Source: Haemonchus contortus
Lineage: Eukaryota > Nematoda > Chromadorea > Rhabditida > Trichostrongylidae
Direction: 5' to 3'
Length of the DNA: 64,000 bases
NCBI GenBank assembly: GCA_000469685.2
Contig: LS997563.1
Span: 24,585,897-24,649,896 of the forward strand
Shown here: positions 45,701 through 55,929 of the stretch, piece after piece
Position numbering within the stretch: the stretch's first letter is position 1
How the letters are laid out: every line of letters begins with the position of its first letter
Notes under the pieces: model-generated
Told to the model about the DNA's origin: nothing
Database searches by the model: none
The model's input: only the letters and a program-made list of their open reading frames with translations
Made by a program: the position numbers and the translations under genes

Positions 45701-48700
45701 AAGCATTTAAGCTTTACCCGTATTTGTCGATCATGGGGAACGGCTTGCACTCGCTCCGCCTGCTTGATGTTCGGTGTTATAAGCACGATGTCTGTCTGCA
45801 GAGCGTAGGTGATGTAAATAGCGGCCGTCAACCTTCACTCCAAGTCTTCCCATTTCAAATGACGCGTGATTTTCTGATGGGATCCTGAAAAGTCTGGGTG
45901 AAACGGTATCCCCCTGCCGGTACCCCCTTTTCACGTTGACTATGCCTTCCTTGTAGAATGACGAAATTTCTGCCGTTGTGATGTCGTGGAGCTCACGAAA
46001 CATCTTTATGTATTGAGAGAGAACATCCTGGTTGCCCTATGCTCAAATCATCGCTCTTCTGTCTCGACGGTATCAAAGGCCTTCTTTGGATCGATGGATT
46101 TCAGACATAACGGCATCTTGGATACTTAGAATAATCCAGTGAGTCTTGTAACAGTGTGGATGTGATCGCACTCCTGTCTACGACCACCATTGCGCCTGCT
46201 CGATACTCGGTGTTATGAGCACGACGTCGTGTTATGAGCACGACGTCAGGTGTTGTAAGCGGCCGACGACCCCCACTCCCAAGTCTGCCATTCCAAAAGG
46301 TGCATGAGGTTCTCGAGCGATAAGGTGTCGCTCTGCCGGAACCCTCTCTTCAACTTGACAATGACATCCTTATAGAATGGCGTACTTCTGGTTATTGTTA
46401 GTAAGTTGTTGGAGCTCACAAAGCATATTAATGTATTGACTAGAAATACTCTGGGTGCCCGGGTGGAGCCTTCCCAACACCACTAATAACAATACTTTTT
46501 GACCACTTATTGGCTTCTACAAACTCAGCCGCCTTTGAAATTTTTTCGGCAAGCACCAGCAGCATCCTCTCGATGAGTGGATCAGTGTTGTGCTCTAAAC
46601 TACTCTAATTAGTTGACTGATGACTGATAGTCCACCATAATCAACATCCAACGAATCCGCACTTGAACCTTGGTTGGACTCCACTTGTTTAGCAGCCTCT
46701 GGTCCACTGGATTTACTCATAGTTTCTTTTGCTAACACAATCTTCCTTTGGCGCCATGATCAATTGAACAGACTGCCCAAAACAATCGATCGGAACCACC
46801 AACGAGACCACGGAATCACTCCGAAAACAACGATCAAAGTGAAACTGAGAAAGATAGAGTTTAGTCAAAAATTCCACAACAGCAATTCTAAGACTATATT
46901 AATGGAGTAACTGAGTCAAGTAAAAAAAGAAGTAAAGAAAGGGAATTGAGGTATGTCCAAGGAAGATTGGGAATATAGCAAGAACAGAAAAAACGCCACC
47001 GCGCTGGCCGCCGCACTTGTTCTTGTGATGACTTTAATGGTACATATATCCTCGGAGAAAAAGTTTCATTGATAATATTACCTGATTAAGAGGTGTTGTA
47101 ATCACTCGACAATACTTGTGTACCACTTAAAGGCACCGTTCACGATAAAAAAAGTTATTGAGTTTTTACCTTATAAATACTCAGCGGCCCCCATGGGTTG
47201 TAGAAGGGTCCTTCTTACTTCCGCAATTTCGACGTCGAGGGCATAGTGGCTGGCCCGTTGTTGTCGTAATTCGCATCTCCGCCCCTCGACCGATGTCACC
47301 TTAGACGAGTGTCGAGACGACAGTGTCATGTAATCGCGTCAGAACCCACCCTGAATTGCAAATTGGCAAATTGCCAGAGACGCAATGTGTTGTCTGCTAT
47401 TGCATTGCGTCTCTGGCAATTTGCCAATTTGCAATTCAGGGTGGGTCCTGACGCGATTACATGACACTGTGTCGTCTCGACACTCGTCTAACGTGACACC
47501 GATCGTCTCTAACCGACGCTCTTTCAATGTGAAACTCGTCCAGCCCCCTTTCCAGCTCTTTTTTTTCGCCCTTTGTAATTCTTTTTGTTCATCGTTTTTT
47601 GCGCTTTTTTCGTTGTTATCGCTTCATTCTAGAGTAGTTCTATCAATTCCCGTCAAAAAAGGGTACCCTAACTTCTTGTGAATGGTGCCTTTAAGGCGTG
47701 GTTGAGTAAGAGTTGAATCTTTAACGGGTGATTTTCTCTAGATGAGGAGCAACAGGTTGAGACTTCTGATAATAAGAATAAACATAAGAACATACTGAAT
47801 AGCACTTGCACTGTCCTGAGTCGAATTTCATGTTCAGAAGAGTATCTTTTGTTCCAAAGAAGAATGGTGGATTAGCCAATGACTACAAGTTTGTCATGAG
47901 AAAGCGGGAAGCCCGTCGTTAGTCGGACTATTTGGGGGGTATATACATAAAGCACAAACTTTTACGCAACATTTGATAAAGAGGTGGCGAGTGACAATTT
48001 CACGGATCTCCTTCAGTGAGAAAGAACCCTCACTAGAAATCCTTCACTGAGGGTTCTCTTTTACTGAAGGACTTTCAATTGGTTATTGACGAGGACGTGG
48101 CGTCGCATGATCTCATGTGGCGGGTCTTGTTATTCTGCACAATGGCTCAGCTGAAAGCTTAATGCTAGTGAACGAAAAATGATCGATAGGCGGTCCGAGG
48201 TCGTCCCTAACAAATAGGCCCATTGTCCGTTCCGGGGTAGTGTTGGTAGCTTCTCGAATTATACCCAGGCCCCTTTCTTCAAGGCCTAGCAAGCTACTGG
48301 TGGGAGGCCATATACCAGAACAGTTATGTAATCGAGCCTAGTTCCTCTGAACTTGAGCGAGCTCTGAAATCTACAGCGTTGGACAGGACCGCTCCAACGA
48401 CGCTGCGAATGTACCATCAGGTCAATAAAAAGCTCTCCAAAAGGAGAGTGACCGAGATGGGGATCTGTGTAATGTGTATCTAGTGTAATGTCCGCCGATA
48501 GTGCTGGTGACGAGGATGTTCTCGAGGCAGGCAGCATTTCCATCAAACCCTTCAAGAAGATTTATTGGTCTAGAATAGCTATAGCAGGCTTCACTTTGAA
48601 TAGTCGATTGGAACGTAGAGTCCTTTGTGAGTATTGATTGCCGGTTGATGTTCAAAGTCGTCGTCCACTTCCAGTTGCCAATATGTTCCAGCAGGGACAA

Positions 48701-51700
48701 TTTGTGGAACTAAGCGTCCTCCGCTCAGTTTTGAAAAAATATTCGGGAGCCGGGAGGGGCTGCTGGTGTTGATCAAAATCATCATTTAGTCCGATTGAGT
48801 AGTCTGCACAAAGCCATGTGTTTCATTATGTGCGACGATGACGAAAACGACTCATTCTTAGTAATTGATCAACAGTAGATTTTGTACATATACCTAGTTG
48901 TCGGGCTACGTCGAGATCATGGCAGAACACGGGAAAGCATGGGCCTTTCGACAGAGGCTTGGCATAAGGTATGGCAATGAACTTGTTCTTTGATTTGACG
49001 TGGTGGTCTAGTTTAGGTGTGAAGACTGGGGAGTTCCTTTTTCGAATGTTCTGTGAGAGCGTAGCTGAAGGTGCTCGGAGACAAAGAGGTTTCGTTGCAG
49101 ATGGAGCCCTCGTCTAACAAGGAAGGTCTTTCAGGGCGTGGGACGCTTTTTGAAAATGGTTTTTTGCATGGTGTAGGGGCATGAGCACCGAGTATATAAC
49201 TATGGTCCATTTCCGCTAAATGGCCTTCTGAATGCCAAAAAAGGAGTGAAAATGATTTTGCCAAAAATCGCGGTTTAAACCCACTAAGCGTCGTTCGTTT
49301 CAGTCATGGTGTCGACTGTCCGCACAATAGGAGGGGCCGGTGAAGGCGACATTGAAAATAATGTGAACGCTAGCCAATAAAGTGACCCACATTTCGACAA
49401 GTGCGGGAAGGTTTCATATAGGCTCTCCACGGTTGGGCTGGCAGAGGCGACGGATGGTGTGGTGGATAGATGTGGACTTCGATGAAGGACAACTAGGATG
49501 GGCTGATGGGTCGGATTTCCGAGGCTTTGCCGTTTTTGCATTTTATGCTGCCACCTCCAGATTGGCTCCTTACTGCACCAGGGCCAAAGCAAGTGCCTGA
49601 CTGGTCATGGTCGTGACCAGGACCGGCCAGGCACATAACCTCTAGAAGCCTTCAAAATCTGTTGCGTGGAGCACTATCAGTGAAGGAGCTTCCACGCTTC
49701 ACACTCCCAGGAGTATAAAGGCGTCTCCTAATTTCACACTATATGAGTGTTGTGATGGGGGTACAAACCCTATAATATGGTTTCTATTCGATGGAAGCTG
49801 TCCTTGACCTCGTTCGTCAATGCAAAGACAACAGGATTCCCTATTCCGACCTTCCTCTGGGCTTCCACCGCGGACTCCTGTGGGAAAACGAATCAGACTC
49901 TTTTTTAACTCGTCTTCTTGCTGAAGCATCCATGAGCATTAGGCTTGATATAAAAAGCTATCAGCCCTGATGGAAATCATTCTAGCGTCGGATTTCTAGA
50001 TTAATGACTAGATGAAGGGCTTGGGCGATACCCGTTCTCAACCTACGATCCCCTAACTCCGCGTCCTGCTACGAAGGGTTGGCAGGGCACGATCAAGAAG
50101 GACATTGCTGAAGTCGAGGTGATTGTAGAACATTAGTGACTGATTGTGAGGAGAGAAGGAAATTGAGATGACCAACCAGAACAGTGGACAAAAACCCCTC
50201 AACGGCGCGAGATCAACGTTAGGGTAAAAAACGGTCCATCAGTTTTGAAGGAATTCGGTCGAAATAAAACAACAATCAAACCATTACTGTCGAAATCATT
50301 CATAGAATTGTAGGGACTGTGCAATGTCCATACAATGTCCAACTACCAGATGATATTATGTCGAATTTTTCGAGTAGCAAAATGATATCATACCATCTTA
50401 CCAACTTTTTTCCAACTGAATGAACTCTTGATGTGGGCTTAACTGATGAAAAAACTACGTAAGGGAGGTGGAAGGTGGGGGGGGGGGGAAGGGGGAGTGC
50501 GAAGCCTGGAAGCTCCTCCACTGATAGTGCTCAACACAACAAATTCTAACGGCTTCTAGAGGTTATGTGCCTGGCTGGTCCTGGTCACGACCATGACCAG
50601 TCAGACACCTACTTTGGCCCTGGTGTAATAAGGAGCCAATCTGGAGGTGGCAGCATAAAATGCAAAAACGGCAAAGCCTCGGAAATCCGAACCATCAACC
50701 CATCCTCGTCGTCCGTCATCGAAGTCCACATCGCTATCCACCACACCATCCGTCGCCTCTGGCAGCTCAACCGTGGAGAGCCTATATGAAACTTTACCGC
50801 ACTTTTCAAAATGTGGGCCCCTTATTTGGCTGCCATTTTCACATTATTTTCAATGTCGCCTTCACCGGCCCCTTCTATTGTGCGGACAGTCGACACCATG
50901 ACTGAAACGAACGACGCTTAGTGGTTTAAAACGGCGATTTTTGGCAAAATCATTTTCACTCCTTTTTTGGCATTCGGAAGGCCATTTAGCGGAAATGGAC
51001 CATAGTTATATACTCAGTGCTCGTGCCCCTATACCATGCAGAAAACCATTTTCAAAAAGCGTCCTACGCCCTGAAAGACCTTCCTTGTAAGTGGCAGAAC
51101 AAAGGTTATTCTTTTGGGAACAAAGGTTTTTGGGTGAGCTGGTCGCGACAAAGTGATGGTGTGTTAGTAGCATAGCTATTGTAACGTTTCCAAAGACCAA
51201 GGCGGAACTGCAGTCATATTTTTCTCGACCCTTGATTGGCTTGCTGTTTGCATATTTTAGCAAAATCAGAAGCGATCGAACTTAAGATAACCGGCAGCGA
51301 TTCAGTCAACGTCGCTCAGCCAGTGACACCAGCGCCTGGATCAAAATGCCTGCGTATCGTCTTCCCAACAGATTCTGTTGGGCGGTAGATAGCATAGAGA
51401 AGCGGCGTCGACATGCGTTCAGTCGAACAAGATGTTGTTTGCTGTTTTACCCTTTCGTCTCAATTACTGTTTCTTTTGCGTTGTGACGTCCTTGCACAGT
51501 CAGTGCTTGTGTCCGCAGTTCCCGTGGTTCCGACATGTCTTGTACAGGTATGGACAGTTCTTTGATCAGAGATTGTTCCTCAGTGAAAGCACGGTAATGT
51601 CGAGCCACTATTCAGGCTATCTTATGGGTGTCAATGGCTGCTTTTAGACTTATGACAAGTCTGGTGGTACCGATCGATACCGCAAAACGAGTTTCTGTGC

Positions 51701-54700
51701 ATTATGGTCGACACTCACACACTACAAAAACGGCGGTCGACACTCAAAATGCACAACACTACTCACACTCGATTTGAGGTATCAATCGGAACCCCCAGTG
51801 CTGTCACAGTGTTGGCTAGAGCCGCCGTCGCAACACGCTCGCTTGCTCGCACGTGCGAAGCGCACGCTGGTAGAATCGTCGAAGTCTGAAAGCAGTCAAT
51901 AGTGTTGTTACTGCGTGGCAATGATCGTAGTCCACGTTTTTGAACTGTCTTCCATCTGCTCAAGACTGACTAAATTGGGCTCGACCATGGCGTGGCACTG
52001 AAATACCAGTTCTTCGTAGTCGCCAAGACTTCCGAAGCGTTGGTTTTATAGGTGGACCTAACATAGCAGAAAAGGCCTATTGTTCCGGGATAGAACTTTC
52101 AGCTTTGCAAGGTGTCCTCTTATTATTCATCTCATGCACGGATTCGATTTGTGAAACGAGCTTATGTGACGGCGTCGAGCTTTCAGACGCTTAGGTGGGC
52201 TCTCATCCAATGTATGGCCGGGTCTTCATACCTATTGTACCATACTTTGAAAATACAGTCGTTGTCGTGGTCCAGTACAAACCCTGACAGTAGCGCAAGG
52301 AGTCTGTCACGAATTTGGTCATGGTGGGTGGAACCCTTGGACGTGAGCTGGAAGAACGTGAGCTGGAAAACGCCCCTTTTGCGGTCCACCAGTTCAGTGA
52401 CTATCCTCTGCTGTTTTATGTGCATCTGCCGTGCATCTTGCTTGAACGCTTTCTGTAATTAGTAAGCTTTCCGCATCCATTGCCTGAGATAATCGTTCGA
52501 TCAGAGTTCGCCCTGGCAATGTGCCGGGCTAAGCAGTAATGCTTTTAGCGACTGAGCCAGTCATTCAACTGGGGTTTACTGTCCAACTCCACAAACAGTT
52601 TGCTTCAACTTTTGTGGAGTTTCGAACGGCTCTTCCTGCTCCATTGGCTCCGCGTGAGAGGTCGGGAATGCCAGTTGTTGTAACTTGAGTAGGCCAAATA
52701 AACTCCAAAAGAAGAGTAGATTCATTTAGAATAAATGAATAAAATAGCAATCTAGTGAAAACGGCCTTGTGAAACTTCTGGTCCAGAACAGCAAATAACA
52801 AAAAATATCTTGTCAATACCTGAGATATCGGCCACTAGAATTGAACTGGAATTGCCTTTGGTAGACTGCACATAAGATAAATCGACTTTCAACAAAATAC
52901 ATGTATCAAGGACTTGGAATTCCATGTCATGCCTATTCATGGCTTTACAAAATGCGTCACCGTAGCGCAGCGCAGTAATCGTTCAGTTCGTTGTCTGTTC
53001 AGCACAGTGTATAACACAGAGGCAGGCGAATTCGTACCTTTGTTTCAAGAGTGGTTACGCAGATTTGGGAGGAAGATTTGAAATCACCTCTCGAAACCAC
53101 TTGCGGGGTTTATGTCTCATCTTGAATGGCCACCAAGTACCATTTGTAAGCATTCACGGAAATTACTGGAGTGTAGCCCTCTTTTTCAGTGCGGGTATTA
53201 GTGAAAGTAAACTACTGCACCTACGTTTAGCTACTATGAAAAAAGCATGCGAGCTATTCGTAGGTGAGGGGTATTTTATCTGCAGTACTGCTCTAACACC
53301 AACACATTACATTAATGTTCCTATAGTTGCGCTGCAGGATGCGTAAAAGAAGAAATGTTCGGCGATTTAGAGTGGCGAAATACTCTGCTACGATATGAGG
53401 AAGCCGGGCGATATTATGTTCAGGATGCTACGCCCTTACACAACAAACCAGAAGGCTTGCTTCGATGTTGAAAGGTATCTTTTTCTACTTGTAGGTTGTT
53501 CACTTGTTTTGGAAATTCCATTTTGTCTGATGGTAACAACTAATAATTGAAGCCATTTTGAGTTCTTTGTGTGCAGAAGAACCAGTATGTTGTAATGTTC
53601 AGCGACATTCACGTATGAACGAAACTACAACCTTCAGCTCCTCGGATCCTTACCCTCTGTGCAGCTATCGACTTGAAACCATAGTCATACTGGGGTGTAG
53701 ATGCATATATATCCTGTATTCTCCTTGGTAGGAGCCAGCTCGGGTGAAACTCCTAGACACGCCTGTGACAGTCAAGTCACGCAGACGTCTCAACCACATT
53801 TCTCGTCTTCCGTCTACCTGGTACAGTAATCGGGGAAAACTATTTTTGGCAAGCTATTGCATGCAAATCCTCATAATCACCTTTTTCAGTTGTGATTTCT
53901 CTCCCTCACCAACCGCCTTCTATGTCTTCATCCCCTCTACCCGAATCTTGTTCGAAATCAAGTCGGATAGCTTCGATTATCCTAGGCATTTTATTCCAAC
54001 CAGTTGCTATCTATTTCTATTCAGTTTACTGTTATTACACAGAGTCTGCTATTCCTCTTCAATCAAATTAGCAATTCTCAGCTTTGAGGTTTTCCAAATA
54101 GGCCCGCTATGATACACTAGCTCCTGTATCTTTCCAAGGTAGCCTATATTTCTGTGTATTTAGGTCGGGATATTACTTGTTCTCGGGCACATCAAATGGC
54201 GATTTTGTTGTATTTGATCTCAGACATGAAGAAACGGTAAAACTGCCTATATTCACGAGGAAGGTAGCACAATGTGCAGTGTCATGTGTGAGGTAGATTT
54301 TCTGTGCGTTTCGTAATTTTATGTTCGGTGCAAATGTAGATGAGTTGGAAGCACATATAATTGTGTTAGTATAACAAGAAATTCACACGGGTTATTATAA
54401 TCGGTGTCATACTACCACTGAATCAATAGGAAGATGTGCTTCGGCAATCTTATGCGGTTCTAGCTTGGGTATGTAGTTTTGTAAACAAAGCTTAGGAGGG
54501 TAGGATTTCGTGAAACGACCATCTCGTGGAAAATGTTGAATACTCGCCCACCCCGGTGCACCCTTCCCCCTTAGACTTGGTCACAAAATACCACGTTCTT
54601 GTGTAACACTGAATAACACGTAGCACTGTATAAATTCCCTGACATATAATATTAACACTTATATGTTCTCCCCCCCCTTATCCTCCCTTATCCCTTCCCC

Positions 54701-55036
54701 CCCCCTCCCCCCCCCCCCCCCCTCCCCAACTACATTTGCACTATATTCTATTCTATACTATTCTGTTTTGCCTCTGCTCTTCGCACTCTCTCCTACGCAG
54801 AAATTGCGGGCTCTTTGCAATGACCATTACTCTTCTACCTATATTTCAGCGTTCATGAATGTGAACCTCCGCTAGTAGCCTTATGCACCGGTGAACGAGT
54901 GTTTCCAAAACCAGAGATTTCAAGTTCACATTCATCAGAATCGGAATCCGATCAGGAAAGGATGTATAGCAACGGACGTCATAGCAGGGATTTTAACAAT
55001 TCATTGCAGCTGTGGGCATTTGACAATGAGACTTGA
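28521..55036 (+). CDS. WRAP53: WRAP53/TCAB1 WD-repeat protein, 13 exons
   Basis: Exons with agreeing phases: 28521-28614, 30043-30083, 30192-30323, 30403-30525, 30583-30683, 34395-34608, 34640-34840, 37963-38095, 42387-42482, 45336-45454, 53371-53474, 54164-54292, 54850-55036 (TGA). The sum is 557 residues; the human protein has 548. From exon 6 on the match to TCAB1 is clear: SCIATTSADNSARIFEL, GDPIYDAQW, YHPIHLW, NHL then DELTAAYSIAFS, QKSIVSCIA, ILCYDMRKPG, TTNQKACFDVE, LFSGTSNGDFVVFDL, ALCTGERVFPKPE. TCAB1 is a WD-propeller that binds CAB-box RNAs and delivers telomerase and scaRNPs to Cajal bodies. Exons 1-5 (polar, no conserved motif) rest on splice phase only and might be another gene; an alternative start is ATG 34,477. 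Introns carry numerous transposons. Confidence is high for exons 6-13 and moderate for 1-5. Confidence 0.88.
29063..29280. repeat. Dispersed repeat with CACACCGACA-type microsatellite
   Basis: A block containing GTGTGTCGGTGTGTG repeats joined to GACCGGAAATTCATAACTCC, all in reverse orientation relative to similar blocks at 33,490-33,770 and 41,390-41,665. The unit order (unique ~70 bp, ACAGGAGTTATGAATTTCCG, CA-rich run, AACAGACA) is conserved among the three, so this is an interspersed repeat and not a chance microsatellite. Confidence 0.6.
29805..29970. repeat. Dispersed repeat, empty site of the 11.45-kb mariner
   Basis: The stretch from CACTGCTCTGTTAGTCCTG to the GAAACCCGACGCC region resembles 11,405-11,450 joined directly to 12,213-12,300, where the mariner sits. 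A weaker relative of its right half lies at 47,870-47,935. Its family is unknown. Confidence 0.55.
30962..31534 (+). repeat. Tandem duplication containing an exon-like block
   Basis: Two head-to-tail copies, 30,962-31,254 (293 bp) and 31,255-31,534 (280 bp), are nearly identical apart from a ~13-bp deletion in the second. Each holds a 62-nt block (30,964-31,025 and 31,257-31,318) bounded by AG and GT that can continue the frame of WRAP53 exon 5 (LYFEDVCDKIIAVLGSGTTE). Because 62 is not a multiple of three, adding it changes the phase entering exon 6, whereas splicing exon 5 directly to exon 6 keeps the frame. It could be an alternative exon pair or a non-exonic duplication. Confidence 0.8.
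31600..32365. mobile_element. TTAA-flanked MITE (piggyBac-like ends)
   Basis: The ends AGGCACAGTTCACGAT and ATCGTGAACTACGCCT are inverted copies, and TTAA flanks both sides (31,596-31,599 and 32,366-32,369), the duplication typical of piggyBac-type elements. Inside is a second inverted pair of ~95 bp (about 31,788-31,882 and 31,925-32,034, GTCAAGTCGTGCGTCCGAGA and its inverse). There is no transposase frame. It lies in the fifth intron of WRAP53. Confidence 0.75.
33490..33770 (+). repeat. Dispersed repeat with CA microsatellite
   Basis: Same family as 29,063-29,280: ACAGGAGTTATGAATTTCCG followed by an (AC)n run at about 33,700-33,725 and ACCAACAGACAGAC. A partial upstream unit at 33,510-33,535 repeats GAAGTTATGAATTTACGGTC. 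Confidence 0.6.
35905..36042 (+). pseudogene. LINE reverse transcriptase scrap
   Basis: The plus strand reads LYADDVILAFKKTM, the catalytic YADD box of a non-LTR reverse transcriptase, then LNLNKGKNPSQ and a stop, resembling the LNLKKTE segment that follows in such enzymes. No longer coding context survives on either side. Confidence 0.45.
36480..37600. repeat. Degenerate relative of the TTAA-MITE family, with 53-bp tandem repeat
   Basis: 37,270-37,440 is an inverted match to the interior of the 31.6-kb MITE (CATGTTAGAAGTTCAAACAA; CCATGGCGACAGTGAAAGAA), and 37,572-37,597 resembles its terminal region (GGGTACCCCAAACTCACTGT). Near 36,590-36,710 is a GC-rich stretch like the family's inner arm. 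Beyond it two units of about 53 bp (CAAACTCACTGTGAAC...) repeat at 37,581-37,686. Limits are uncertain. Confidence 0.4.
38368..39259 (-). mobile_element. mariner element, decayed
   Basis: Nearly perfect ~30-bp inverted ends beginning TTGGGTTGTAACATAAGTTC are flanked by TA (38,366-38,367 and 39,260-39,261). At 892 bp it is shorter than the usual ~1.3 kb. Minus-strand frames hold transposase remnants. It lies downstream of WRAP53 exon 8 (37,963-38,095), inside the following intron. Confidence 0.9.
38517..38995 (-). pseudogene. mariner transposase remnant
   Basis: The lower segment includes FRSLSNQMRSVTFDGEEVLK and WLNNFFDTRPADFW, matching the mariner C-terminal region (FRSL...FF...P.FY). The upper segment (38,795-38,995) is out of frame. 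Frameshifts and loss of the N-terminal half make it inactive. Confidence 0.7.
41200..41665 (+). repeat. Tandem/dispersed repeat block with CACCGACA tail
   Basis: At least three diverged ~100-bp units follow one another (GCCCCGCCC...GGGCGGAGTT near 41,210, 41,315 and 41,445), ending with GGACAGAGGTTATGACTTTC and a CA-rich run with CACACCGACGCACACACC. Same family as the blocks at 29.1 and 33.5 kb, here with more units. Confidence 0.6.
43868..44025. repeat. CA/TA microsatellite
   Basis: About 150 bp of alternating purine-pyrimidine sequence (ACATATACATACACGTGTAC, then GTATACGTATACTCATATAC). Z-DNA-like and partly self-complementary. Open frames here are by-products of low complexity. Confidence 0.9.
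44699..45189. mobile_element. TTA-flanked MITE with ~155-bp inverted ends
   Basis: The ends are CCAGGGAGGGGTAGTCTACT at the left and its inverse at the right, flanked by TTA (44,696-44,698 and 45,190-45,192). The arms match over roughly 155 bp. A 3-bp TTA duplication suits the PIF/Harbinger superfamily. There is no transposase frame. It sits just before WRAP53 exon 10. Confidence 0.8.
45616..46470 (-). pseudogene. RTE-type LINE reverse transcriptase fragments
   Basis: On the minus strand: KKAFDTVE near 46,060, then FRELHDITTAEISSFYKEG, VKRGYRQGDTVSPRLF and VKVDGRYLHHLRSAD (45,730-46,003), and in another frame DIVLITPNIKQAERV (near 45,790). These are consecutive RTE RT blocks; the catalytic ADD is broken. 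A second, shorter and more decayed copy of the same blocks follows at 46,190-46,460. Confidence 0.75.
46480..46720 (-). pseudogene. LINE ORF1 fragment
   Basis: Starting at ATG 46,720, the minus strand reads MSKSSGPEAAKQVES and continues to a stop. It then runs in another frame through DPLIERMLLVLAEKISKAA and WSKSIVISGVG, paralleling DPLLEPLLIALSDK and ARSIVVYGLEE of the intact ORF1 at 21,670-22,374. So a second, related CR1-like family has left a scrap here. Confidence 0.65.
47131..47690. mobile_element. TTAA-flanked MITE with internal 98-bp foldback
   Basis: The ends AGGCACCGTTCAC and GTGAATGGTGCCT are flanked by TTAA (47,127-47,130 and 47,691-47,694). Inside, about 47,290-47,387 is repeated inverted at 47,404-47,504 with few mismatches (GCAAATTGGCAAATTGCCAG and inverse). 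Same terminal family as 31,600-32,365 but a different core. It lies in the tenth intron of WRAP53. Confidence 0.8.
49118..51088. repeat. Large inverted repeat, ~590-bp arms
   Basis: The left arm 49,118-49,708 recurs inverted at 50,491-51,088. Examples are AAGGAAGGTCTTTCAGGGCG at the outer ends and GGTTATGTGCCTGGC at about 50,560. The ~780-bp spacer is unrelated and includes a G run at 50,477-50,488. The arms differ by scattered substitutions and one inner deletion in the right copy. No transposase motif was recognised. It could be two inverted copies of one element or a foldback transposon, and it sits within the intron before WRAP53 exon 11. Confidence 0.8.
51089..53370. other. WRAP53 intron, unassigned sequence
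   Basis: Open frames on both strands (52,112-52,462 plus; 52,183-52,425 minus, containing DQIRDRLLALLSGFV) show protein-like composition but no family I can name. No element ends were found. Confidence 0.35.
54661..54726. repeat. Poly-C/CT tract
   Basis: About 60 bp of C runs with TT interruptions (strand-asymmetric), inside the last WRAP53 intron. Similar short C runs occur near 8,841, 9,870 and 36,727, and a G run at 50,477. Confidence 0.85.
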
Positions 55037-55590
55037 CTATGGAGAACCAAACCGACTTGGTGCTTCACATTGATATACTAGAAACGTAAACGCACCAACT
55101 TTGTCCTCCAGAAAGTATGTAGTTGTTTTGTATGTATTCTACGTTTAGAGATCTAGAGCGGGCCGGGAAGGGAGGACGATCTCCAAATATCTCTCTGTAT
55201 GCGCATGGCCATGTTTCGATCCTATTTTGTCTGTGCATATTTGACACCTTATGTTCATGGAATCACTCTATTACAAAAGTAGGAAAAGTAAACATTCTAT
55301 TCAATTAGATTTATATTGTTAAGCTTCCGCGTAGAGCCATTAAAATTTGTAGTGTTTGTGCGGTCACTCTCCTGTTTTAGAGTCTGTTGAAGCTCATAGA
55401 TACTTGATAGAGCAGTACCCAGCTAGCCTTACCTCATGTGCACGCAGTACAAAAATAAACATAATGCTCTTGATGGTAATTTCCAAAGATCTATAGCATG
55501 CCAATATATCCAGCTGCTGTGAAGCTACACGTGTTCTTAATGAAATGCGAAAAATATTTTCGCGGTCATTACATTGTCTGATTCGAATGG
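55037..55590. other. WRAP53 3' flank
   Basis: AT-rich sequence beyond the WRAP53 stop, expected to contain the 3' UTR. No repeat or gene recognised. Confidence 0.45.
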
Positions 55591-55856
55591 CTGCTTTCAT
55601 AGTCCGCCGGCGTGCCGAGGCAGTGCTAGGGGGGAGGAGGGAGGCGGACGGTTGGTCAGCCCCTTCCAAGGGCTGTAAACAAAGAGAGACAAGATCGAAA
55701 ACCATTTGCACAAGCCTCTGGTTGCTTGGTTTTTGATCTTGTTCATCTTTGTTTTCAGCCCTTCAAAGGGGCTGACCGACCGTCTGCCTCCCTCCTCCCC
55801 CCTAGCACTTCCTCGGCACGCCGGTACGCCAGCACGCCGGCGGACTATGAAAGCAG
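55591..55856. mobile_element. GC-rich foldback MITE, copy 1
   Basis: Begins CTGCTTTCATAGTCCGCCGG and ends with its inverse. The arms are about 100 bp (GGAGGGAGGCGGACGG; CAGCCCCTTCCAAGG) around a ~60-bp centre. The right arm has an extra partial GCACGCCGG repeat. It appears to interrupt or abut the RTE fragment just to its right. A second copy is at 62,197-62,377. Target duplication unclear. Confidence 0.75.
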
Positions 55857-55929
55857 TCAATCATTGAACGTTGAGTTTGCTTTATATTTTGTTCGTAGTG
55901 TGGAAAGGGAGGCCGATCATCGTGGAGTG

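Noticed and set aside
53065..53346. 93-codon plus-strand frame as a WRAP53 exon
   Set aside because: Phase and homology place the exon at 53,371-53,474; this frame has no WD-repeat similarity.
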